Of a stretch of DNA of 64,000 nt, positions 28,886-37,748 are shown one piece after another. The stretch is from Flavobacteriales bacterium (GTDB lineage Bacteria; Bacteroidota; Bacteroidia; Flavobacteriales_F; PHOS-HE28). How positions within the stretch are numbered: the stretch's first letter is position 1; each line of letters begins with the position of its first letter. The notes below the pieces were generated by a model. That model was not told the DNA's origin, searched no databases, and was given only the letters and a program-made list of their open reading frames with translations. The position numbers were made by a program, and so were the translations under genes. The stretch is from assembly GCA_016710965.1 (NCBI GenBank), contig JADJTW010000012.1, positions 22,900-86,899 of the forward strand, in the 5' to 3' direction.

Positions 28886-29268
28886 ACCTCAACCTGCTCA
28901 GCTACCTCCTCTTCTTCCCGGCGATGACGGCCATAGCAGTGTACGTGGCGCAGGTGTGCCACCGGCATGGAAGGATCTGGATGCTGCGGATCTTCGACGA
29001 TGATGCACGCTTCGTGGATGCGGTGAACAACATCCTGCTGGTGGCGTGCTACGTGCTCAACGCCGGGTACATCGCGCTCACCGTTGCGGATTGGGAGCCG
29101 ATCACCGGCGTCATCCAGATGATCGGCGTGCTCTCGGGACGCATCGCGCTCATCCTCTTCATCCTCGCCGGACTGCACTACCAGAACATCGCCGTGCTCC
29201 TGATCTGGAGCCGGATCGTACGGACGCGTCATGACGCACCCCAACAGCAACCCACGGGCGCGTCATGA
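28882..29268 (+). CDS. small integral membrane protein, paralogue 1
   Basis: This 128 aa protein has about three transmembrane segments (residues 5-25, 50-70 and 78-102) and a polar tail. Between TM1 and TM2 is the motif HGRIWMLRIFDDD...DAVNNILLVACYVLNAGY. The same layout occurs in the next gene, so the two are tandem paralogues. ATG overlaps the methyltransferase stop. I do not recognise a named family; the operon context suggests a membrane function controlled by the GbsR-type regulator. The stop codon lies inside a 20-base perfect palindrome. Confidence 0.72.
   Translation: MNLNLLSYLLFFPAMTAIAVYVAQVCHRHGRIWMLRIFDDDARFVDAVNNILLVACYVLNAGYIALTVADWEPITGVIQMIGVLSGRIALILFILAGLHYQNIAVLLIWSRIVRTRHDAPQQQPTGAS
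29226..29237. repeat. GCGTCATGACGC palindrome, copy 1
   Basis: The 12-base perfect palindrome GCGTCATGACGC, followed by ACCCC, lies within the 3' end of the membrane protein gene. The same core recurs 34 bases later. Confidence 0.6.
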
Positions 29269-29275
29269 CGCGCCC
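29256..29275. repeat. 20-base perfect palindrome around a stop codon
   Basis: GGGCGCGTCATGACGCGCCC is perfectly self-complementary and contains the TGA stop of the preceding gene (29266-29268). It shares its core with 29226-29237. It may be a duplicated mobile palindrome, a binding site or a transcript-stability stem. Confidence 0.65.
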
Positions 29276-29292
29276 CGATAAAACCAAGAGCC

Positions 29293-29715
29293 ATGACAGA
29301 CAAGTTCATCCTCACCTACGCCGTGTACCTGCCGGTGGTACTCCTGCTCACCCTCTACGTGGCACGCACGCTCTTCCGCAACGGGCGCGTGTTCATGCTG
29401 GACATCTTCAAGGGGAAGTCGGATATCGCCGATGCCACCAACAAGCTCTTCGAGGTGGGCTTCTACCTGCTGAACATCGGCTTTGCGCTGCGCATCATGG
29501 AGGTCGATGGCTATTGGACCGACGATCCGTTCGACACCAACCAGGAAGTGGTGGAGACGCTGGCCAGCAAGCTCGGGGGCTTCGCCATCTACTTGGGTGT
29601 CATGCTCTTCTTCAACATGTATCTCTTCTTCCGCGGGCGCAGAAAGAGCCGTGCGACGCCTCCACCAATGCCCGGCGTAACGATCGGGCCGAGCGTAACG
29701 GTGCCCGCGCGCTGA
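29293..29715 (+). CDS. small integral membrane protein, paralogue 2
   Basis: This 140 aa protein has a topology matching its neighbour at 28882-29268: TM1 (about 8-24), the motif NGRVFMLDIFKGK...DATNKLFEVGFYLLNIGF in the same place, and a last TM near 97-115 (LGGFAIYLGVMLFFNMYLFF). It ends in a basic, Pro-rich tail. The shared R/N-G-R-x-x-M-L-x-I-F box is the best family signature I can give. The function is unknown. Confidence 0.72.
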   Translation: MTDKFILTYAVYLPVVLLLTLYVARTLFRNGRVFMLDIFKGKSDIADATNKLFEVGFYLLNIGFALRIMEVDGYWTDDPFDTNQEVVETLASKLGGFAIYLGVMLFFNMYLFFRGRRKSRATPPPMPGVTIGPSVTVPAR

Positions 29716-29763
29716 TCGGATGCTAATGGCGGGCCCACAAGGAATCCACTACGAACACCGACC

Positions 29764-30162
29764 ATGAGAACCCTTCAGCGGATGCTCCACTGCGACGGCC
29801 GCGCGACGCGCCGCCTCTTCGCCAGGAACGTGGCCATGCTCGGCTTGGGCAAGGCCGCCATCGACCTTCAAGTCCTGCACCTGAGGCCCGATCTGGCCGA
29901 TGGTTGGTCCTGGCCCATGAGCTGGTTGAATCCCTTCACGCTCATCGATCCATGGCTGAACGGAGAGGTGGCCACGCTGGTCTGTCTGACCACCTTCGCC
30001 TTCTTCGCCGCGCTAGCGTGGAATGCGGTTCATCGCGCACGCGACGCCGGGTGGAGCCATTGGATAGGGATGCTGGCGGCTGTTCCGTTCTTGTTCGTAC
30101 CCGTCATCCTCATCATCGGCTGGCTACCGCCGCGCAAGCATTCGGTCTGGGACCTCGTTTGA
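29764..30162 (+). CDS. DUF805-like membrane protein
   Basis: This 132 aa protein has a basic N-terminus (CDGRATRRLFARN) followed by about three transmembrane helices. The pair HRARDAGWSHWIGMLAAVPF and LIIGWLPP resembles the R-x-R-D-x-G-x-S-x-W signature of DUF805 proteins. It is the last gene of the GbsR cluster, 48 bases after the paralogue, and probably in the same operon. The role is unknown. Confidence 0.65.
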   Translation: MRTLQRMLHCDGRATRRLFARNVAMLGLGKAAIDLQVLHLRPDLADGWSWPMSWLNPFTLIDPWLNGEVATLVCLTTFAFFAALAWNAVHRARDAGWSHWIGMLAAVPFLFVPVILIIGWLPPRKHSVWDLV

Positions 30163-30222
30163 CGGAGGCGGTACCCAGCGCGTGCTTCGGCGTGCGCATC
30201 CGAGCTCGAAGGCGCCTCGCGA

Positions 30223-31350
30223 TCACTCGACGTTCGCGCTGTGCTCGTCCTTCATCTCCTCCTTCTTCGCGCCCTTCAGTTCGGCGCTGGCGTCGATGCC
30301 TTCGAGCACTTCCAGGTTGATGCCATCGCTCAATCCGGTCTTGATGTGCGTGCGCTTCCACTTCGGTGCGCCATCACCGGCCTGCTTCACCAGCACGAAG
30401 GCGCTATCGCCCTTGGCGCTGAACTCCACTACGCTCTCGGGCACGCTGAGCACGCTGTCCCGGCGTTGCAACTCGATGTCGGCATTGGCGCTGTACCCGC
30501 TGCGGATGGTCTGTCCTTCCTTCAGTTTCACCGCTGCACGGATCTCGAACTGGATGGCGCCGTTCTCCTCCACGCCTTTGGGCGCGATGTACTCCAGCTC
30601 GGCATCCCACTTGGCATCCTCGATGGCGCCCACAGTGAGCACCACGGGCATGCCCAGCTTCACCTTGCCCACCTCGCTCTCATCCACTTTGCCTTGGAAG
30701 ATGAGGTCGCCCATGTCGGCGATGGCGGCGATGGTGGTGCCCTCATTGAAGTTGTTGCGCTCGATGACGCTGTTGCCCTCCTTCACCGGCACATCGAGCA
30801 CCATGCCTTCGATGGTGCTGCGCACCACGGTGTTGCCTGCGCTGCTGCGGCTGATGCCATCGCGCACCACTTGCAAGGCTTCCTTGGCGGCATCCAGTTC
30901 CTGCTTTGCCGTTCGCAAGGCGATGTCGTAGGTCTGCATCTCGCCAGCGGCGATCACGCCCTTGTCGGCGAGCGGCTTGTTGCGATCGAAGTTCATCTGG
31001 GCGTTCTGCACGCCGATCTCGGCATTGCGCACGCGGTTCTCAGCGCTGCTCAGGCTCATCATATCGGGCACGATCTGGATCTTGGCCAGGGGCTGGTCCT
31101 TCTTCACGATCTGGCCGGCCTCCACGTACAGTTCGCGGATGATGCCGCTGACCACGGGCTTGATGAGGATCTCCTTGCGCGGCACGATCTTGCCATTGGC
31201 CACGGTCTTCTTGATGATGTTGGCCTTCTTCGGCTTCTCGGTATTGAACTCGTCCCCTGGCGGGTTGCTCTTCGAGTAGAGGAACCACATGGTCCAGAAG
31301 AACAGGAGGACGAGGCCGATGATGAGGGTGTACTTGATGAACTTCTTCAT
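30223..31350 (-). CDS. efflux periplasmic adaptor (MacA/HlyD family)
   Basis: This 375 aa protein has one N-terminal membrane anchor (about 6-23), then a barrel-sandwich lipoyl-like domain (VVSGIIRELYVEAGQIVKK), an alpha-helical hairpin (SSAENRVRNAEIGVQNAQMN), the second lipoyl half (VVRSTIEGMVLDVPVKEGNS) and a beta-barrel domain. ATG 31350 (MKKFIKYTLIIGLV) was chosen over the long upstream frame, which is antisense-like. It is the last gene of a minus-strand operon with two permeases and an ATPase, giving a MacAB-like tripartite pump; an outer-membrane TolC partner is not in the window. Confidence 0.92.
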   Translation of the reverse strand: MKKFIKYTLIIGLVLLFFWTMWFLYSKSNPPGDEFNTEKPKKANIIKKTVANGKIVPRKEILIKPVVSGIIRELYVEAGQIVKKDQPLAKIQIVPDMMSLSSAENRVRNAEIGVQNAQMNFDRNKPLADKGVIAAGEMQTYDIALRTAKQELDAAKEALQVVRDGISRSSAGNTVVRSTIEGMVLDVPVKEGNSVIERNNFNEGTTIAAIADMGDLIFQGKVDESEVGKVKLGMPVVLTVGAIEDAKWDAELEYIAPKGVEENGAIQFEIRAAVKLKEGQTIRSGYSANADIELQRRDSVLSVPESVVEFSAKGDSAFVLVKQAGDGAPKWKRTHIKTGLSDGINLEVLEGIDASAELKGAKKEEMKDEHSANVE

Positions 31351-31355
31351 GTTGC

Positions 31356-32606
31356 TTATTCTGCTCTGAGTGCATCGACTGCTTTGATGGCCAGGGCCCT
31401 GCGCGCAGGCAGGTAGCCGGCGAAGAGACCGGAGACGATGAGGACCGCGAAAGCGACCAATGCGACGGAGAGGTCGACCCCGGGATTCTTGAAGAAATCG
31501 CTGCCATCGCCCACGAGCGCGCGTGTGCCCTCGAGCACGCCCACGGCGGCCAGCAGCCCGAAGTAGCCGGCGATGAGGATGAGGGTGAGCGCCTCCTGCA
31601 TGATCTGGCCGGTGATGGCGCGCGGCGATGCGCCGATGCTGCGCCTGATGCCGATCTCCTTGGTGCGCTCCTTGATGCTGATGAGCATGATGTTGCCGAT
31701 GCCGATGACACCGGCGATGAGCGAGCAGATGCCCACGAACCAACTGACCGCTGCGATGACCACGAAGAGCATGTTCATCATGATGTAGATCTCCTGCAGG
31801 TTGAAGCTGCCGAATGCATTGTCGTCCGTGGGATCGATGCGGTGCTTGCGCGCCATGAGGAGCTTCACCTCCTTCTCCACGTTCGCAACCTCCACGCCCG
31901 GCTTGGCCACGATGTTGAACCAATGCACGGTGTTGAGGCTGTTGAAGGCCTTCTGGAAGGTGGTGAAGGGCACGTAGATCTTGGCGTCGGGGTTATCGCC
32001 CATCTGTGCGCTGCCCTTCTTCGCCATGACACCTACGACCTTGAAGTACACCCCATTGATGCGCAGGTACTTGCCCATGGGATCCTCCTTCTCGAAGAGC
32101 AGGTTCACCACCTCCTTGCCCACCACGCAGATCTTGCGCTCCTCGTTCAGGTCCTGCCGGTTCAGGAAGCGGCCCTGCTTAACGATCACCGCTTCCACTT
32201 GTATCACCTCGGGCTCGGCACCGTAGATGGAGAATGCTGCGGTCTTGCTCTTGTAGTTGACATTGTTGCCCCCCTGCCAGCCGCCCAATTGCAATTCCGG
32301 CGAACAGAGCTCCAGTCCTTCGATGTTCTCGCGGATGATGCGCGTGTCTTCGTTGTCGAAGTTGAACCGCCGACCGTTCTGGAACCCTCCGTAGGGCTTG
32401 GTGGTGGGCATGGTCCAGATGAAGGCGCAATTGCTGGCGAAGCCATTGAAGCCGTCCATGACCGCGTGCTTGAGGCCGTTGCCCATGCCGAGCATGACCA
32501 CGAGCATGAAGATCCCCCAAGCCACGCCGAGCATGGTGAGAGCGCTACGCAGCTTGTTGCGGCGCAGTGTCATGATCACTTCGTTCCAGCGTTCCCTATC
32601 GAACAT
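31356..32606 (-). CDS. ABC transporter permease, MacB family
   Basis: This 416 aa protein has the MacB/FtsX layout: TM1 after the motif LRRNKLRSALTMLGVAWGIFM, a large periplasmic domain (about 45-285), then three C-terminal helices with IKERTKEIGIRRSIGASPRAI, the coupling loop that contacts the ATPase. It ends in PARRALAIKAVDALRAE. It is 5 bases upstream of the adaptor gene and 12 bases after the first permease, so the four genes are one operon. Substrates of such pumps include peptides, lipids and antibiotics; none can be assigned here. Confidence 0.93.
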   Translation of the reverse strand: MFDRERWNEVIMTLRRNKLRSALTMLGVAWGIFMLVVMLGMGNGLKHAVMDGFNGFASNCAFIWTMPTTKPYGGFQNGRRFNFDNEDTRIIRENIEGLELCSPELQLGGWQGGNNVNYKSKTAAFSIYGAEPEVIQVEAVIVKQGRFLNRQDLNEERKICVVGKEVVNLLFEKEDPMGKYLRINGVYFKVVGVMAKKGSAQMGDNPDAKIYVPFTTFQKAFNSLNTVHWFNIVAKPGVEVANVEKEVKLLMARKHRIDPTDDNAFGSFNLQEIYIMMNMLFVVIAAVSWFVGICSLIAGVIGIGNIMLISIKERTKEIGIRRSIGASPRAITGQIMQEALTLILIAGYFGLLAAVGVLEGTRALVGDGSDFFKNPGVDLSVALVAFAVLIVSGLFAGYLPARRALAIKAVDALRAE

Positions 32607-32618
32607 GGCGGTGCATGA

Positions 32619-33869
32619 TCATTCGTCCCTGAGCGCTTCGATGGGCCGTATGGCTGCTGCCCTGCGCGCAGGGAAGTAGCCCGCCAGCGTACCCGCAAGC
32701 AGCATGGCCAGCAATGAGTAGATGGCGGTGCTGAACTCGATGGTGGGGTTGCGGAAGAACTCGCCACCGGGCACCAGCCCGGCGATCAATTCCACGAGGC
32801 CCACCCCAGCCGCCAATCCGAAGTATCCGAACAGGGTGGTTACGAAGAGCGCCTCCAGGATGATCTGGCCCACCACCATGGCCGGTGTGGCGCCCAGTGC
32901 CTTGCGTATGCCGATCTCGCGCGTGCGGTCCTTCACCACGATGAGCATGATGTTGCCGATGCCCACGATGCCGGCCACCAGGCTGCCGATGCCGATGATG
33001 ACGATGAAAGCGGTGATGAAGCCGAAGATCATGTTGAACTGGCCCACGTTCTCCACGTTGTTCTGCGTCCACAACGCGCGTTCGTCCGTAGGGTCGAAGT
33101 TGTGCCTGCGCGCCAACGCGTTCACCGCGCGTTGCTCGGCCATGGCCGCCCCCAACTGACTGTCATCGGCGAAGCTGAACATGATCTGGTCCACATCGCG
33201 CTGAGCGTTGAACACCTGTTGCGCCGCGCTCAGCGGGATGTACACCGGACTGCGGCCCATCATGCCGTGCCTACCCGAGTTCTCGAACCGGTAAAGGCCC
33301 ACCACCTGGAAGGGCACGCCGTTCACGTTGATCCACTGGCCCAAGGGCTCCTCGGCCTTCTCGAAGAGCTCCTTGCGCGCATCCTCGGCGATCACGATCA
33401 CCTTGCGCATCTGCTGCTCATCCGTCTCGTTGATGAAGCGGCCGCGTTCGATGATCTGCTTCTCGAGCTTCTGGTGCTCGCTGACGATGCCATTGATGTT
33501 GTAGCTGCCGTACTTATGGCCGCGCTGCAACTGGCTGTTGCCCCGCCACACCCGGTAGCTGCCACTGATGCTCAGCAGGCCCGGAACCGCATTGCGCAGG
33601 TTCTCCACATCCTCTTCGTCCAATTGGATCTGCCGGTTGGCGGGCAGCCCGTTCCAGGGTTTGCTCGTTTCGCCGCCCCAGATGCTGATGCTGTTCTCCG
33701 CGGTGTTGCGGAAGTTGTACGCGAACCCGTTCCGCAGCCCGGCGCCCAGGCCGAGCAGCAGGATGAGCATGAAGATGCCCCAGAAGACCGCGAAGCCGGT
33801 GAGCACCGTGCGCAATTTGTTCTTGCCGATGCTCTGCAGGATCTCGCCCCAGGTCTCGCTACTGAACAT
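32619..33869 (-). CDS. ABC transporter permease, MacB family
   Basis: This 416 aa paralogue of the next permease has the same architecture: IGKNKLRTVLTGFAVFWGIFM at TM1, a periplasmic domain, VKDRTREIGIRKALGATPAM before the last helices, and a C-terminal PARRAAAIRPIEALRDE. The two permeases likely form a heterodimer on one ATPase. ATG 33869 overlaps the end of the ATPase gene by 11 bases. Confidence 0.93.
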   Translation of the reverse strand: MFSSETWGEILQSIGKNKLRTVLTGFAVFWGIFMLILLLGLGAGLRNGFAYNFRNTAENSISIWGGETSKPWNGLPANRQIQLDEEDVENLRNAVPGLLSISGSYRVWRGNSQLQRGHKYGSYNINGIVSEHQKLEKQIIERGRFINETDEQQMRKVIVIAEDARKELFEKAEEPLGQWINVNGVPFQVVGLYRFENSGRHGMMGRSPVYIPLSAAQQVFNAQRDVDQIMFSFADDSQLGAAMAEQRAVNALARRHNFDPTDERALWTQNNVENVGQFNMIFGFITAFIVIIGIGSLVAGIVGIGNIMLIVVKDRTREIGIRKALGATPAMVVGQIILEALFVTTLFGYFGLAAGVGLVELIAGLVPGGEFFRNPTIEFSTAIYSLLAMLLAGTLAGYFPARRAAAIRPIEALRDE

Positions 33870-34563
33870 CGGCCAGCAGTGTTGCAGGGTCCATGTGGGC
33901 GTTCTCGATCAGCCCGTCCTTCAGGCGGATCACGCGGTGCGTAGCTGCGGCCACGGCGCGTTCGTGGGTGACGATGACCACGGTGAGGCCGAGCTCCTTG
34001 TTCACATTGGTGAGCAGCTCCATCACCTCCTCGCTGGTCTTGCTGTCCAGCGCGCCGGTGGGCTCGTCGGCGAGGATGATCTTGGGGCTGCTGATGAGCG
34101 CCCGTGCAATGGCCACCCGCTGCTTCTGTCCGCCGCTCATCTCGTTGGGCATGTGATCCGCCCAGTCCTTCAGGCCCACCTTCTCCAGCATGGCCATGGC
34201 CTGCTCGTTGCGCTTCCGGCGCGATACGCCCTGGTAGTACAGCGGCAACGACACGTTCTCCATGGCGTTCTTGAAGCCGATGAGGTTGAAGCTCTGGAAC
34301 ACGAAGCCGATGTACTTGCTGCGCAACAAGGCGTTCTCCGTCTCGTTCTGCCCCTTGATGAGCATGTTGTCCAGCAGGTATTCGCCGCTATCGTAGTTGT
34401 CCAGTATGCCGATGATGTTGAGCAAGGTGCTCTTGCCGCTGCCGCTGGCGCCCATGATGCTCACCAGCTCGCCGGGTTCGACTCGCAGGTCGATGCCACG
34501 GAGCACAGGCAGGATATTGGCCCCCATGCGGTACGCCTTGCGGATCCCCTTCAGATCGATCAT
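33859..34563 (-). CDS. ABC transporter ATP-binding protein (MacB/LolD type)
   Basis: This 234 aa nucleotide-binding protein has Walker A GASGSGKSTLLN, signature MSGGQKQRVAIARAL, Walker B IILADEPTGALD and the H-loop VIVTHERAVA. ATG 34563 (MIDLKGIRKAYRMG) is the family start; the frame continues upstream without resemblance. It is the first gene of the four-gene exporter operon. A TACTTTC box on the minus strand around 34588-34594 may be its -7 element. Confidence 0.93.
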   Translation of the reverse strand: MIDLKGIRKAYRMGANILPVLRGIDLRVEPGELVSIMGASGSGKSTLLNIIGILDNYDSGEYLLDNMLIKGQNETENALLRSKYIGFVFQSFNLIGFKNAMENVSLPLYYQGVSRRKRNEQAMAMLEKVGLKDWADHMPNEMSGGQKQRVAIARALISSPKIILADEPTGALDSKTSEEVMELLTNVNKELGLTVVIVTHERAVAAATHRVIRLKDGLIENAHMDPATLLADVQ

Positions 34564-34695
34564 GCTGCCTCGTTGAATGCGCGACGGGCCCGAAAGTACC
34601 GGGGGCAACCGGTCGTCACCACCGCCATACACGAACGGTGAGCCGATGGGAGGAGCGGCCCGGGGCATTCCGAATGGTGATGGTACACTTGCCCC

Positions 34696-36201
34696 ATGAA
34701 GCGCACTTCCCCCCTCTCCTTCTTCGGCCTACTGCTGCCAGCGGCACTGCTGGCCCAACAACCCGACTTCCAGACGCTCGATGCGTACATCGCAGAGGCG
34801 GTGGTGAAGTTCGACCAGCCCGGACTGGCCGTTGGCATCGTGAAGGACGGCGAACTCGTGTTCAGCAAGGGCTACGGCAAGCTCGATCTGGCCAAGCCCG
34901 AGCCGGTGACGCCGAACAGCGTGTTCTATTGCGCGAGCATCAGCAAGGCATTCACGGCGTGCGCCATCGGCCTGCTCGCTGACGAAGGCAAGCTCAGCTT
35001 CGATGACCCCGTTCGTAAGCACCTGCCGGAATTCAAGACGCCGGAAGATTTCGTCACCGAGCACTTCCTGATCAAGGACCTGCTCTGCCACCGCAGCGGC
35101 TGGATCACATTCGATGGCGATCTGCTCTGGTATGGAACGCACTATACGCCGAAGGAGATCCTGGCGCGGCACGCGAACGAACCGTTGACGCATGAGTTCC
35201 GCACGGAGTTCGGTTACAGCAACCTCATGTTCATCGCCGCCGCGCAAGTCGTGGAGCGTGTGAGCGGCATGAGCTGGGACCAGTTCATCACCACACGCAT
35301 CCTCAAGCCTTTGGCCATGGACCGCAGCCGCGTACAGACCGCGGACCTCGCGAGCATGACCGATGTGGCACTGCCGCATGTGCGCAAAGGCCAGAACCCC
35401 GATGCGCCGCAGAAGAGCATGCCTTACCAAGCACTGGAAGGCGCTGACGGTGCGTGCGGCGTACTAAGCACGGTTGTCGACCTGGCGAAGTGGGACGCCA
35501 TGTGGGCGAGCGAAGGCAAGGTCGGCGACAAAGCGTTCCTGAGCCCGGAGAGCTACGGCATCATCACCAGCATTCACCTGGCGATGGGCGGTCGTCGCGA
35601 CGGAGCAGGGTTGGGCTGGTTCCTGGAGAGCAACAACGGTGAAACAGTGATCACGCACAGCGGTGGCATGCCAGGCTTCATCCTCAACCATGCCGTTGTC
35701 CCCGATAAGGACCTTGCTGTTATCGCACTGGGCAACGGCGAGAGCTATAGCGTTTTCGCCATCACGAACGAGATCCTGGACCTCTATCTCGGCGACGGAA
35801 GCGCCGATCCCGTGCGCGATATGCTGCCGCGTATCGCGAAGCGCACCGAGCGCGAGAAGAAGCGTATGTCCGATCGTGCTGATGCTCGCGTGCCGAAGAC
35901 CAAGCCATCCCTGGCAGCCATGGCCTACGCGGGCATCTATGCGGACAAGATCTATGGTGAGGCGGTGATCACAGAGAACAGCGGCAAGCTTTCGCTCTCG
36001 TTCAAACCGGCTCCGGAATTATTCACCGGGGCATTGGAACACTGGCACTACGATACGTTCCAGTGGCAGCACGCCGACCCCTTCCTCGAACCAGGCTACA
36101 TCACCTTCAGTTTCGACACGGACCACAAGGTCACCGGCTTCAAGGTGGACCTGCACAGTCCGGATTTCCATTTCTACAAACTGGATTTCCGTAAGCAGTG
36201 A
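34696..36201 (+). CDS. secreted serine hydrolase of the beta-lactamase class C family
   Basis: This 501 aa protein has a signal peptide cut near LLAQQP. The penicillin-binding/class C fold carries the nucleophile motif SISK (in CASISKAFTAC), the tyrosine motif YSN (FGYSNLMF) and the third motif HSGG (ITHSGGMPGF). A C-terminal beta domain (about 400-500) resembles DUF3471. Such proteins are esterases, D-amino-acid peptidases or peptidoglycan-related enzymes more often than true beta-lactamases. It is divergent from the ABC operon and convergent with the next gene (3 bases apart). A TACACTTG -7-like box lies just before the start. Confidence 0.9.
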   Translation: MKRTSPLSFFGLLLPAALLAQQPDFQTLDAYIAEAVVKFDQPGLAVGIVKDGELVFSKGYGKLDLAKPEPVTPNSVFYCASISKAFTACAIGLLADEGKLSFDDPVRKHLPEFKTPEDFVTEHFLIKDLLCHRSGWITFDGDLLWYGTHYTPKEILARHANEPLTHEFRTEFGYSNLMFIAAAQVVERVSGMSWDQFITTRILKPLAMDRSRVQTADLASMTDVALPHVRKGQNPDAPQKSMPYQALEGADGACGVLSTVVDLAKWDAMWASEGKVGDKAFLSPESYGIITSIHLAMGGRRDGAGLGWFLESNNGETVITHSGGMPGFILNHAVVPDKDLAVIALGNGESYSVFAITNEILDLYLGDGSADPVRDMLPRIAKRTEREKKRMSDRADARVPKTKPSLAAMAYAGIYADKIYGEAVITENSGKLSLSFKPAPELFTGALEHWHYDTFQWQHADPFLEPGYITFSFDTDHKVTGFKVDLHSPDFHFYKLDFRKQ

Positions 36202-36204
36202 GGC

Positions 36205-37740
36205 TTACTGCTTCACCACATTGGCGCGCTGCACCACCGTCCCGTTCGCCTGCTTCAGCACAAGCAGGTAATTGCCCGGGGCGACCGCGCCCAGGTCCAT
36301 GTCGATGGTGTTGCGACCGACGCCTAGTGCCGCGCGCTGGAAGTGGATCGGTCGGCCGGTGGCATCAAGCAGTTCGATCGATGCGCTTTCGCCGAATACA
36401 ACGCTTGCGTCGAGCATCACGCGCACACCGTCGTGCGTGGGATTGGGCGCGATGGTGAGCCACGGCTCATCCGACGAGCACCGCTCCATCGGCACCACCT
36501 TGCTCTCGGTCACCCGACCATCAAGATCGACCTGACGGAGGCGGTAGTATCCGCCTTCTTTCGCTCCCGATCCATCATCAACGAACAGGTATTCGGTCTC
36601 CTGAGTGCTGTGGTGGACGCTGTTCACCCGGCCTACCTCCTTCCAGTCCGTGCCGTCCACGCTTCGATCCACCAGGAAGTGGCTGCTGTTGACCTCGCTC
36701 CCTGTAGCCCACTCCAGTATGGACCTGCCGCTCTCGCAGGTGTTGCGCACATAGAGCATCTCCACCGGCAGGAAAACGCAATTGAGACTTGCGGTTCCTG
36801 TCCAATCCAGAAGGAAGCCATTGGATCCGGAGTTAGCAGACCAGCCATTGATCATCACATAGTAGATCTGCCCAGCAGTCACGTTCATCTGTGATACCCA
36901 CTGGTCTCCGTACACGTCCTCGCTAGCATCCGCTGCTCCATTGCCGAGACCCGTGTTCCCATTACCTGCATTGATGGCGTAGGAGCAACGCACGGGAGTG
37001 CCCAGTGATCCGCAAGTCACGTTGGGGCCGAAGACCACGGGGTCGAAATCATCGGCGTTGTTATTGGGGTTGATCGTAAAGGCTAGTGTGCCGCTTGTCT
37101 GTATCTGGATACGGTACCAATTCGTGTAGTTCTCCGATGTCACGCATCCCGAGCAGCCTTCGGCCGCAATGCCGGGGCCAGTGGAGGCATCGGAGAAGGG
37201 CGTGTCGGCGCACACCGGGGTGGCGTATGCGCAATCGCTATTGGTGGTGCCGGATGGACCAATGGCGCATGGCACGCAGCTCAACGTGGCCGTCCAACCG
37301 GCCAGCTGCACGCTGCCATCGGAAACGAAGCGGAAGGTGAGGCAGCCGCTGGCGTTGTTCGCGGTGATGGTGCCCGGCGAAGTGGTGCAATTGCTCCACA
37401 GCGCAGGGCTGTTCTGGACAGGGCCGTTGAGGATGGAGAGGTAGTCGCAGCAGCTATTCGGGCCGAAGCAGAGGAAATACGTATCGTTCATCGTGAACTG
37501 CGTGAACGTGGCGCGCATGCACATGCCGGGCGTGCTCGGACAGAAGGTGCGGAAGATGTTGTTGATGTTCGCCGAGTAGTTGCCCGCAGCACCGCCATTG
37601 TCGTAGTAGGTGCCGGAACAGGTCGTCACCATGCAGTTTCCTGTGTAGGTGCTCTGCTGGCCCACGGTGGCGTGGGTGTAAGTCTGCGCCACGAGTCCTG
37701 CGGCCAGCATCAACAGGCAGGAAAGCACGATGGTGCGCAT
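36205..37740 (-). CDS. secreted CUB-domain protein with T9SS type A sorting domain
   Basis: The protein is 511 aa from ATG 37740 (MRTIVLSCLLML, signal peptide); GTG 37752 would overlap the upstream stop. The N-terminal region (about 25-160) is CUB-like with paired cysteines (MCMRATFTQFTMNDTYFLC, CCDYLSILNG). The middle is a bacterial pre-peptidase-like beta domain (NYTNWYRIQIQTSGTLAFTI). A low-complexity region leads to the C-terminal sorting domain LTIAPNPTHDGVRV...APGNYLLVLK...QRANVVKQ. It is likely displayed on the surface. It is coupled to the small secreted protein upstream. Confidence 0.87.
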   Translation of the reverse strand: MRTIVLSCLLMLAAGLVAQTYTHATVGQQSTYTGNCMVTTCSGTYYDNGGAAGNYSANINNIFRTFCPSTPGMCMRATFTQFTMNDTYFLCFGPNSCCDYLSILNGPVQNSPALWSNCTTSPGTITANNASGCLTFRFVSDGSVQLAGWTATLSCVPCAIGPSGTTNSDCAYATPVCADTPFSDASTGPGIAAEGCSGCVTSENYTNWYRIQIQTSGTLAFTINPNNNADDFDPVVFGPNVTCGSLGTPVRCSYAINAGNGNTGLGNGAADASEDVYGDQWVSQMNVTAGQIYYVMINGWSANSGSNGFLLDWTGTASLNCVFLPVEMLYVRNTCESGRSILEWATGSEVNSSHFLVDRSVDGTDWKEVGRVNSVHHSTQETEYLFVDDGSGAKEGGYYRLRQVDLDGRVTESKVVPMERCSSDEPWLTIAPNPTHDGVRVMLDASVVFGESASIELLDATGRPIHFQRAALGVGRNTIDMDLGAVAPGNYLLVLKQANGTVVQRANVVKQ

Positions 37741-37748
37741 GGCGTGTT

